Part shown: positions 54,010 to 64,000 of the stretch, in pieces | Numbering within the stretch: position 1 is the first letter of the stretch | How the letters are laid out: every line of letters starts with the position of its first letter | From: Doryteuthis pealeii | Taxonomy: Eukaryota > Mollusca > Cephalopoda > Myopsida > Loliginidae | Assembly: GCA_023376005.1 (NCBI GenBank) | Contig: CM042148.1 | Span: forward strand, 75,109,105-75,173,104 | Direction: 5' to 3' | Length of the DNA: 64,000 nt | The notes under the pieces: model-generated | Told to the model about the DNA's origin: nothing | Seen by the model: the letters and a program-made list of their open reading frames with translations, nothing else | The model's database searches: none | Program-made: the position numbers and the translations under genes

Positions 54010-54063
<54 letters not shown>

Positions 54064-54077
54064 CCTATATATATATA

Positions 54078-54140
<63 letters not shown>
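53924..54140. repeat. (TA)n/(GT)n compound microsatellite
   Basis: TA, then GT with tctg interruptions, then TA. Confidence 0.96.
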
Positions 54141-54141
<1 letters not shown>

Positions 54142-54701
54142 GTGACCTTTGCCTTATACTTGATGTCACACATCGATTACTCAGTCTCGGTAAGACACTA
54201 TTTGCCGGGTATCTGTGAAACCTTTTAGAGCATAGATACAATTATATGTGCCATTCTAAACAACTAAATCTTCAAGCACTCATACAAATTTTTTACTTTC
54301 TAAGAAAAGTACTATTGTAGGTCAATAAAAAAAAAAAAGAAAATCCCTCAGACACACGTCAACGACGACTGACTGGAATTATTTGGGGAGCCGAAGTCTA
54401 CAGTCACGCGTTCAATAGACAGGTAAACAAAAAGCCGACATTAATTGTCTCTGTAGAAAGGAAAAGACAGACCGTCTCAAAAGTGAAAGTGAAACTAAAT
54501 GTCTGAATCTAAAAGATCTAGACGGTGAAGAATTTTAAATATTAGGGCGTCAGAATTAACAATGGCGTGTCTATGTAGCAGCAAGAGAAGCCGCCGGTAT
54601 AACACTGTTACAAAGGAGAAGATAATCTGAATATATATGATATAGAAACTGAAGAATATTAACGAGTAAAGTAATCAGGAATCAATAGAAAATGAAGAAT
54701 G

Positions 54702-54862
54702 CACGTTAGTGGATATCTAACGCGCATTTTTCGTGCGAGGTGGCTTATCCCTCTGCAGGGGATACAGTCATCGTATTCTAAGTCCGCCCCGACAGTAATA
54801 GTAAAACAACACGGGTATCTATTGAAGGCCAACGACAAACTTCTGATCCTCTTGTATAAAAT
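54702..54862. other. Spacer at the palindrome centre
   Basis: About 161 bases with no mirror partner. It contains 'ctgcaggggatacagtcatc', similar to 'aggggatacagctagcgtat' at about 44,408, so the turn occurs in or near a dispersed repeat. Confidence 0.85.
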
Positions 54863-55610
54863 TCATCTTCATTTTCTATTGATTCCTGATTACTTACTCG
54901 TTAATATTCTTCAGTTTCTAGTAATCATATATATTCAGATTATCTTCTCCTTTGTAACAGTGTTAATATCCGGCGGCTTCTCTTGCTGAATACACTAGAC
55001 ACGCCATTGTTAATTCTGAACGCCCTAATTATTTAAAATTCTTCACCGTCCTAGATCTTTTAGCTTCAGACATTTAGTTTCACTTTCACTTTTGAACGGT
55101 TTCTTTCCTTCTACAGAGACAATAATGTCGGCTTTTTGTCTTACCTGTCTTTGACTGCGTGAACTGTCAGACTTCGGCTCCCCAAATAACTCCAGTCAGT
55201 CTCGTGACGTGTGTCGAGATTTCTTTTTTATTTGACCTACCAATAGTACTTTTCTTAGGAAAGTCACAAATTTGTATGAGTGTTGAAGATTTAGCTTTGT
55301 TTTAAGAATGGCACATAATTAATTGGTATTCTGATGCTCTAAAAGGTTCGACATATGATACCGGCCAAATGTGTCTTACCGAGACTGAGTAATCGATTGT
55401 GTGACATCACCCAAGTAATAAGGCAAAGGTCAACTTTCATATAACTATATATAATAATATATATTTATATAAATATCTATATATATATATAATATATACA
55501 GACTATATATATATAGTGGTATACTATATATACATATATATATATATATATAGTATACTATATATATATATATAAACCAGACACCACAGACACAGACACA
55601 CAGACACACA

Positions 55611-55652
<42 letters not shown>

Positions 55653-55705
55653 TAATACTATACTATTATCCATTCATCCACCCTTACCCATTGCATCAGT
55701 TCTTC

Positions 55706-55759
55706 ATCTCAAGCTCTGATGAAGGTTTGCTAGAAAATGAAACGTTATAACGTCGAGTT
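55706..55759 (+). pseudogene. Mirror of the 53.8-kb hammerhead, damaged
   Basis: Core CTGATGA (55,716-55,722), GAAA and CGTTATAACG are retained. One C is missing before the core, so helix I no longer aligns with GAGTT. Confidence 0.6.
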
Positions 55760-58278
55760 CCCTTATCAAATAAATGGCAATCGTTTTGGGAATACTGCCA
55801 ATATATATATAGTATATATATATAATTATAGATAATATATTATATATATAATATATAATTATATATAACATATATATATATATATATATTATAATATATA
55901 TATATATATATATATTTATATGAAAAAATGAAAGCCACTAGCAACAACTTCATACTAGTGACTTCTGTAGAAGAGATTTATATCCGGAAATATTAAGAAT
56001 TAAGAATAAATCACGGGTTTAAAAAACAACACACAGTTACTTTCTTTTTCTTTACACTTGCATTGTGATTAGCTTTCAAAACCAACCAACAAACCAATAT
56101 AAACACAATGCTTCAAGCAAATTACAAAACCCTTATATATATATATATAGGATGATATCATAAGTATATAATATATATATATATTATATAGTATCAGTAG
56201 AATGGTCACATTAAAAATTAGTCCCTAACCAGGTGTTAGTTGCGGAGAGTGAGTGAAAGGTATGTCTTTGAGCAGCAGCTGCTGTCATAGCATATCAGTT
56301 GTCCTGATGGTATCTATGAATGTTCTGCTAGAATTATTCCAGAGAATCTCAGATGGGTGACACGTTCTCCTCAGATTTACCCTGTTGTGATTACTCTCTC
56401 TGGGATATCTGAACTTGTCAAATCATTAAGCGTAGGCTCCATACAACAGATGATTTATTCATCATGTAGTAAGACAATCACAGTAAGACAAATGATTAGA
56501 TGAGTGGTGTAGAATTTCAGGTTGACATTCAGGAGTGTATATCTCGTGTAGACAAGCAATTATGTGATATAATGTTTCAAAAATCTGTTGACAAAAACAG
56601 AAAACAAATGGCAAATTTTCTTATAGCAAAAAAATCCAGAATCCATTGCCCTTTTTAAAATGTACTTTCCAAACCCGGCAGATAATTCTGCTTAGACTGA
56701 TTTATATATATATATATATATATTTATATATTATATTATATATATATATATATTATATATACACTAGCAAATACCTAACCCGTTGGGTCAGCATTTATCT
56801 TGGGTTAAATACTTGAAAAGAAATCACAATAATGTAATTGACTTTTAATACATTTTAGACTATTTTTTTCAGTCAATTTTACTCAAATTTATCGTGAACA
56901 TGGCCGTCAACTTTGCCAGTGCCTAATATTTTTCATTTGGAATAATGTTTTGTATTTCACAAAATATAATATAAATGAATATAAATAATCTTTTGCGTTA
57001 AATCTGTGTTGTTATTTTAACATTACTTGCATTCATAATAAAATATGTACAGGACCAGTAAACTAAGCATATTATAAAATTCATTTATTGATAATCAACC
57101 ATTGAAAATTTCATTAAAATCGGATAATTCCCTGATTTTTGGTAATTTTTTTCAGTAGGAGGGGGTTCAAAATGATGTATTGGACCCTATAAATAAAAAA
57201 AAAATTAAAATAATTTAAAAAAATCTTATTTTAAAACATGATATCAATTGAGGCTCATTCACATAACTGCGTCCCGGTTTTGCCTTAAGAAACGATAAGC
57301 AGTGCCAGCTCAAAAAATGTCCCTAAGCTGAAGCGGTGCCTGCTGAAAAAACAAGCTGTGCTTAAGGCGTTTTCCGCCCGAAAAGTTAAAAGAAAATATA
57401 ATAGAAGATGCTGTATACACAACGATGGGTTTCGATGATATTGACACCAGTATCAAAGATCGGATTTTTGCGATATGTCCTGACCGTAAAGCAGAGACCT
57501 ATTTTCTAAATAAGAATTAAAAGAAATGGAACCATAGAACAACTGTAAACTCATGGAAGGCATGTCAAAAGAATAAGGGATGTGACACCACTATATACGC
57601 ATTTGCAACACATAATATTTAGTATATAATTAAAATTAATGTATGTAGCACCTAAATTCATGTTGTACAATTGCGATACCATAAAATAAGATATTTTCTT
57701 GAATTAAAAATGACGTGACATTTTTTTTATTAAAATAAAAAGAATATCTAAGTATTCCTGTTTATTTATTATGTTTGTTTAATGTGTTTGATTGTTTTTG
57801 TGACTTTTTTTTTTTTTAGTTAAAATAAAAAAGGATATCTAAATATTTTGATTTTTTATTTGTAATTGATTGTTGGAAATAAATATATCAAAATATAATA
57901 AAAATACCGAAAAAAACATTTAAATTTTTTATTGGTAATTGATTTTCGAAAAAAAAAAAAACAAGATATCAAAAATTAAGATATTAGAATAAATGAAAAA
58001 TACGGAAGAAAATTTTTTTTTTAGCAGATTGAAGGCGTTTTTATTAACACGTTACTTTTTTTCAGTGGTTTGAGGCGTTAAAGTACCATATTTTTATCGG
58101 ACAGTAAATGTAAATATTTAGCCCCCCCCCATCCTTAAAATATTCTAAGGAAGGGGAGGGTTAAAATATTTAAATTTACTGTCGAAAAAAGACTGGAGTG
58201 TGGAAGGTGGGGTTAAAATATCGCATTAATAAAGAGCAAAGCGAATAAAAGTTTTTTAAAAAATTATACAGCCAGGCT

Positions 58279-58315
<37 letters not shown>

Positions 58316-59154
58316 TGAATCATACTAGTACAGTCATTTCTCCCTTTATTTAAGTGTTAGGAAGGGAACAGTATTTTCTTTTCTTTCTGTCTCTCTTGCG
58401 AGAATAGATAGAGTAAAGAAATAATGAATACGTATTCTAAATATATTGAGAGGGTGGGTGAAAGAAACAGGCAGGAAGTAAAGACAGAGAATAGTGGATT
58501 TTTTACTTAATTGCAAATTACGACTAATTAGAATAAAATGAAATTGAATTTTTTCTAACATTAATTAGATTAGTATTAAATTATATTCTGGGATATGGTT
58601 TGTGTCATTATTTTAGGAGAAAGGCCTTTCAGACATTAAAGAGGTGATAATCTCAGCTTTAGTATAATAATAATAATAATAATAAATAATAATATATATA
58701 AGGAGTGTCGAAAAGTATCGATATTTTTTGTACTTTGACAACACTTTGTATTCTGAAAAATTAACGTTCCATTCATTGTCCATTTTCTATCTTGGTAAAT
58801 ACACTTCAACTCGGCATTTTTGATGACACACTGGAATTATGAAAAAATTAACGTTCCGTACATTGTTCATTTCTATCTTGGTAATACAGCTTCAATACAT
58901 AATATATATTATCAATGTGTATGATTAACACTATCACACTTAAAGAGACAGTAATAAGTCAACATACAGAATTATTAAGGAGAGTGCTCAATATCTGTGA
59001 TAGAGCCTAGTATTATTGATGATAATAATAGATAAATGTATATTTTAGTATATTTGTATTTGTATGGAAACAAGTCTGCTACATTGGTCTTCAGTCTATA
59101 AAACTTGTTTGTTTAAGTGGAGCAATCTTCGGGCAGCGAAAGTTTTCGCAATAT

Positions 59155-59205
<51 letters not shown>

Positions 59206-59324
59206 TGCTATAAGAGAGACATGATTTCTTAGACCACATTCAATAAGGTAGGCCACATACTATATAATCGTACCGACACCTCTTTTCTGAATTATAGACG
59301 ACAACACAGCACACACACACATAT

Positions 59325-59358
<34 letters not shown>

Positions 59359-59540
59359 ATATACACATACATACACATATATATATATATATGTATATCA
59401 CATATATAATATATATATATATATATTATATATATATAATATATATATACATATATTAGTGTGTATGGTTGGCATATTATACTAGAAAATGCAGTAGTAA
59501 ATCCAACGTACAGTGTTATTTAAAAAAAACTATTTCGTTT

Positions 59541-59585
59541 ACCTGACGATATGCGTTAGCAGGAAACGCTTGGTTGTAAATATTG
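59541..59585 (+). pseudogene. Mirror of the 50.0-kb hammerhead, damaged
   Basis: Reads CTGACGA with an extra T, GAAA, then CGCTTGG in place of CCATTGG, so helix III is broken. Confidence 0.6.
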
Positions 59586-59754
59586 TTCCAATGTAAATAA
59601 ATAAAAGCTAACTCTTTTTTTGTTCATTCATTCATTCATTATATATATATATATATATATAGTATATATATATATATATATAAAAATAGATGGAAATTAA
59701 TCCGACAGTATGAATTTAACATTATGAAAAAACATATGATGTTTGTTATGTAAT

Positions 59755-59815
59755 TGCTGCAGTATGTTTCGACCAAATCGATAAGTTGGTCTTCATCAAA
59801 GAGCGACATACGTGG
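59755..59815 (-). pseudogene. Mirror of the 49.8-kb PLE hammerhead, damaged
   Basis: On the minus strand GAAA is followed by CATACTGCAGC instead of CAGTACTGTCAGC. Both helix III and the UC cleavage dinucleotide are lost. Confidence 0.6.
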
Positions 59816-61269
59816 GAAGAGAAGATAATCCGTAAAAAGACTCGGTTTACAGAAAACGAACGCTGAGTTCAACCGCTGAATTTTGAAAATGCATGTTCTT
59901 GTTTAAATAAAATAATTTATTTTTGATTTAAAAAATCAGAAGCATTATAGTTATAGAAAACTCAAAAGAGTTTTGTTGGTAGAAAGTTTATTATAAATAA
60001 TGTAAATGGTGGGTATGAAAATAGTATAGTACATATTTTCAGGCTGTTAAAAAATATACAAGTCCACTGGTAATTTGAAAAAAAGATGTTAGAGTTCCAA
60101 AATTTACTTGTTGGCGTTTGATAAAGTCCGTAAAGTTATAAGATGAAAGTCTTCAAGGTGTAAAGTCCCAGATATAATGTGTTTTCATTTGACAAATATG
60201 AAAAATAGATGGACATATATAATATTGAAATACACATACATACATACATATATATAATTATATATAATATATATATATATATTATATATATTATATTAGA
60301 TTGATGAAAACGGTTATATGCCGTAAAACAAACCAACTAATCAAACACAGATGTTGTTTTATGGCCCCTAGTATTGAAAGAGAATATATATAATATATTA
60401 TATTATTATGTGTGGTGTGTGGTGGGTGTGTGTGTGAGTGTGTGTGTGGTAAAAGAATAGTGGGAAAATATGTGAGTGTGTGTGTAAAAGGAATAGAGGA
60501 AACTGATGGACAAAAGAAAATTGTTTGTTGTTCTTTTTGTCCACATGTTCCCGCTATTCTTTTACTACATTCTGTCGCATTTTACCCGAATCCTCCATAC
60601 ACACACACACAACACAACACACCACGACACACAACCATATATATATATATTATATTATATATATATTAAGATTTCTCCTTCACAAATATAGCCTTGAGTC
60701 AAACATGCTTTTGTCCTTATAGTGTGAAAGAAAATATATCGATAATGTATGTAGAGTATTTTACCGTAATCTTTTTGAATGGCAGCTAATCTGTGACTGT
60801 CTCGCTCTGCAGTTTAATGGATTTTTACAGCACTGAGTTCGTTTATAATAATTTGCTTTCCTTCTCTTTGTCAGAATATCCTTTGCATGCAGTCTTTCTT
60901 CCAACCGATGACTGTCGTGCGTTTATCACAGATAAAAAAATATTTGTCACTTATTTGTCTTTCTTGTTTGGTTGGCAGGCATTCTCTTTGCGAGTTTTTT
61001 TTTTTCTTTCCAATATTATCTTCCCTGCAAGCGATAACGTTTATAAGTAATTTCTTTTAGTTTTTACTAGAAGAAGCACTCAGTGTCTGCTGGGTAGAGT
61101 AGGTTGGAGGGGCCGGTAACAAAACCCTGTGCTTATTGATTTGTTACTTTGAGATTTACAAAGCTGGACATTTTTAAGTAGATAATCATATGCAGTATAT
61201 TTACATTTTTATATATCTTCGATTATAATAGATATCTTCATGATTTTGCAGCAAAAACGCAAGAACCGG

Positions 61270-62250
61270 TTATTGTGAACACTATTTTGTTATGGTGACT
61301 GGCGACTATTAATTAATTACTAATTTAAATTAAAAATATACCCTAAGTATTAAATTATGGTGGTTTGTTTAAGAATGTAAAAGTAAAATAATAATAATAA
61401 TTATATAATAATAATGTTTTATATTGGTTGTTTCAATTTATCTAAATGAAAAATCATCACGTAAGCATACTTATTTAGATTATGGAATTGATGTAATATC
61501 AATTTCAATTGTGCAAATAAAATGATAATTTTAATAAACAAGATTCAGTTTTTGACAAGTTCGTCCAACAATTTCAAAAAACCTTAGATAAATAAACACA
61601 ATGGTTGGCCTTGACTCCAAATGGAAAAATACAAGCTAGGCTAGCAACAAGGCCATTTAGACACGTTAGGCAAGTAGTATCGAGTGGCTGGCCAATCAGA
61701 GACATATGTTAGGGTGGGGAGGTCTGGATCCCTATAATAACAGACCGTCAGACGAAAAGAGCGTGAAGAGCGGAGAGACCGGGACAGAACGAAGACGGAG
61801 AAGAGAGCTTGCCATGGCTCTGGGCCCTTGATAAAACTTTACCGATACACTCTGATGCCTTGCCATCGGTACAGAATTGATAACTTAAGCCAAAAACTAG
61901 CTGTTAGATCGCCAATCACGCGAGACTAAAGAATCACCTCGCTCCTTTGTAAATAAATGTATATATTTATACATAAGCATAAAAAAGGCGTTGTGTCAAT
62001 TCTTTTGTTAATCCGTTGACAGCTTTTGGTTATTTAATCTTATTTCAGCCGAGTTGGTAAAAGAAACGAAACCAGCTCTTTTTCAGCCTCTGTAAATCAA
62101 CAGACAACATAAGAACGGGAGGATTGGAATGGCGGGCAGTTTCGACGACTGTAATACTGACCCGGAGCAATCGTTCTCATACAAGTCATATATCTAGTAA
62201 CATACATACATACATACATACAGTGAGACGGTACTCAGCAGCATGTGTTA
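61270..62250 (+). mobile_element. Mirror of the LTR-like insert
   Basis: Reverse complement of 47,371-48,343 with scattered indels. Starts near 'tgaacactattttgttatgg'. Confidence 0.7.
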
Positions 62251-62264
62251 TATTTAATGTGTAT

Positions 62265-63030
62265 ATATATTTACTTTGCTCGTTATTTGTTGTATTATCG
62301 TAGTTTCATACGACATTATACATAAATACATACGCACCAAGCTGCCTTTTATACATGTACTAGAAAGCGGCTACCCAGTGTCGCCTGGGTAGTGTGTGGT
62401 ATGGGGGGGGGGGTGGAGTAAAAAAAACCTCTGTATTGATTTGTTTACATTTTGAAATTTACCAAATGCTGAACAATTTTAAAGTAGAATTTCAATGGTT
62501 AAATATCATTTAATTTCTAAATATATTCGAAATATAAATCAAACCTTTATAATGTTTGCACAAAAGGCAAGAACGGTGATATTTAATATGTATTTATTTT
62601 TACTTCGTTGTTAATTGTTTTATTTTCGTAGTTCTATCCGGACATACATACATTACATACATACATACGCCCCAACTGCCTTTATATATGATATTTTTTA
62701 AAGTAGCGGTTACCCGGTGTCGCCTGGGTAGAGGGGCAAAAATACTGAGTATTGATTTGTTTACTTTTAAGATTTACAAATACAGGACATTTTAAAGTAG
62801 AATTCCAATGCTATTTTCTATGTATATTTTTAATCTTTAGATATCTTCGAATATATAAGAAAAAACCTTCATATTTTTTGCACAAAAAGTAAGAACTGGT
62901 GATATTTAATGTGTAATATATATTTTACGTTGTCTTAATTGTGTATTTTTGTAGTTCGACTGGATATACATACATACATGCAATACATATATCATACATA
63001 CATACACACCCACTACCCTTTATATATGTT
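62265..63030 (-). mobile_element. Mirror of Helitron B tandem units
   Basis: Contains CTAG-side hairpins near 62,375-62,390 ('acccagtgtcgcctgggt') and 62,710-62,730 in reverse, and gtat-type repeats. CTAG at the mirror of unit 2 has become ctagaa context, and unit 1 has lost it. Confidence 0.7.
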
Positions 63031-63458
63031 ATATAATGATTTCTATTCGCCTTTTCACTTTATTTTTTTTCATTTAAAAATAGAAAAGGTAAGATCGTTT
63101 CATTCTGGTAGTTTCATTTGATTATTCTTCTTTTTCATTCGTTATTTTTTTCTTCGCATTCAGTGATTTCTTTCTTTTTTCTTTTGTTTGTTTCTTTTTT
63201 TCATTCAATCATTTCTTTTTCATTCGTTATTTCTTCTTTACATTAATTATTTTTCATTCATTCATTTTAATTCTTCCTTTTCATTCATTTAATTCTTATT
63301 TTTATTTTTTATTCTTATTCTTTCATTTAATTTCTCTTTTATTCGTTTTCTCGTCTTTTTATTTTTTCTTCATTGATCAATCTGGAAGTTATTACTCTTT
63401 TTATTACTTTTCTTCCGACTTTGATACTTTTAATTTTCTTCAGTTGTTCTGTTATAAT

Positions 63459-63491
<33 letters not shown>

Positions 63492-63499
63492 TATCTATA

Positions 63500-64000
63500 A
63501 TATATATATATATATATATATCATAAATGAGAAGTGTGGTTTCCTGTCAGTAACCAAAACTATATTACTACCAAATCACAATCTACCTTGTTTTTCCGTA
63601 CACCTCCATGATTTTTACATTGTTTCCAACCTCAATTATTAATAATAATTGTTTTACATTATTAATACTGTTGGCCATGATCTACATATCTCATATAACA
63701 TCAAGTGTTTTATATATACAAAAAATATTCGGTTTTTTTTAATGTATATTTTATATATTTACAGTGTTGAATAGGACGGCTAATGTTGTACTGTTGCTAT
63801 TAAAATTTGATTTTAATACATACGTGGCTTGGTATTATTGATTTTTAAGTTGTTTGGTTTTATGTTAATGAATAAGAGTAAAATATCTTGAGAATAAATC
63901 TAAAAAGATGATTTAACTGGAAGAAAATACTGTATTTTATTCTTTCCTATTTTAAGCTACATAATTAAATCAGGAAAATTTAGCATAAAAATGGAGTCAT
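63500..64000 (+). mobile_element. Mirror of Helitron A, truncated by window end
   Basis: Plus-strand copy of the element at 45,462-46,105 with extra indels. Confidence 0.8.

Larger units (their letters stand above)
45628..54701. repeat. Left arm of a giant imperfect palindrome
   Basis: Reverse complement of 54,863-64,000. Checked landmarks: Helitron A (45.6-46.1 kb with 63.5-64 kb), Helitron B array, LTR-like insert, unknown frame at 48.6 kb, PLE terminus at 49.8 kb, hammerheads at 50.0 and 53.8 kb, and the region at 54.3-54.7 kb. The left edge given is where the window ends on the right; the true arm may be longer. Confidence 0.95.
54863..64000. repeat. Right arm of the giant palindrome, indel-rich
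   Basis: Mirrors 45,628-54,701 and runs off the window. Differences are scattered single-base indels and substitutions, with irregular TA tracts (for example 55,800-55,920). Mirrored items include the Helitron C end (about 56,762-56,790, minus), the inverted repeat at 60.4-60.6 kb, the unknown frame (60.74-61.03 kb), LTR-like insert (61.27-62.25 kb), Helitron B units (62.3-63.0 kb) and Helitron A (63.5-64 kb). No feature unique to this arm was found. Confidence 0.93.

Noticed and set aside
53911..54228. Long open frames rich in Tyr-Ile or Cys-Val
   Set aside because: They are translations of (TA)n and (GT)n in several overlapping frames, with no codon bias or domain. The same applies at 29,337-29,603, 4046-4631 and 50,120-50,356.

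Overview
The window is non-coding, repeat-saturated, AT-rich animal DNA. I recognise no intact host gene, no functional tRNA or rRNA gene and no prokaryotic signal. Long (TA)n, (CT)n, (GT)n and (TTA)n arrays, four tRNA-headed SINE families, LINE 3' ends, Helitrons, mariner remnants and Penelope-like elements (PLEs) point to a metazoan. The combination fits a lophotrochozoan, and a cephalopod-like mollusc would fit well. That is inference from repeat style, not from a marker gene. Nearly all open frames are translated microsatellite or broken transposon protein.

Layout. 1-3190: tandem 5'-truncated LINE 3' ends (minus strand) separated by (TTA)n, including an in-frame 108-bp triplication. 3.2-6 kb: a SINE, an inverted repeat with hammerhead-like cores (4137-4265), a near-ideal hammerhead ribozyme (4694-4752) and a LINE ORF2 tail. 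6-20 kb: SINE fragments, a telomere-repeat foldback (9957-10170), a cluster of SINEs sharing an 18-bp direct repeat (10.7-11.7 kb), a 140-bp satellite and a Helitron. 20-30 kb: a terminal-inverted-repeat element with 8-bp target duplication, LINE tails, a solo LTR, Helitrons, a deleted mariner and a PLE GIY-YIG domain. 30-45 kb: nested SINE/LINE/Helitron debris, PLE terminal pieces inside a Helitron, a second solo LTR inside a LINE, and a hammerhead fused to a PLE N-terminal reading frame (41.05-41.24 kb).

From about 45.6 kb to the window end the sequence is one imperfect palindrome. The left arm ends near 54,701, a spacer of about 161 bases follows, and the right arm (54,863-64,000) is the reverse complement of the left. 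The right arm carries many single-base indels, and all three ribozyme motifs compared are broken there. A fold-back read or assembly artefact is therefore a serious alternative to a real inverted duplication.

The most interesting system is the set of hammerhead-type self-cleaving motifs at 4.2, 4.7, 41.05, 50.0 and 53.8 kb (degenerate at 37.4, 37.66 and 49.8 kb), found alongside PLE coding fragments. The second theme is Helitrons: one family with TC...hairpin...CTAG ends in about eight copies, and another in a head-to-tail tandem array. All calls come from reading the sequence; no search or folding program was run.
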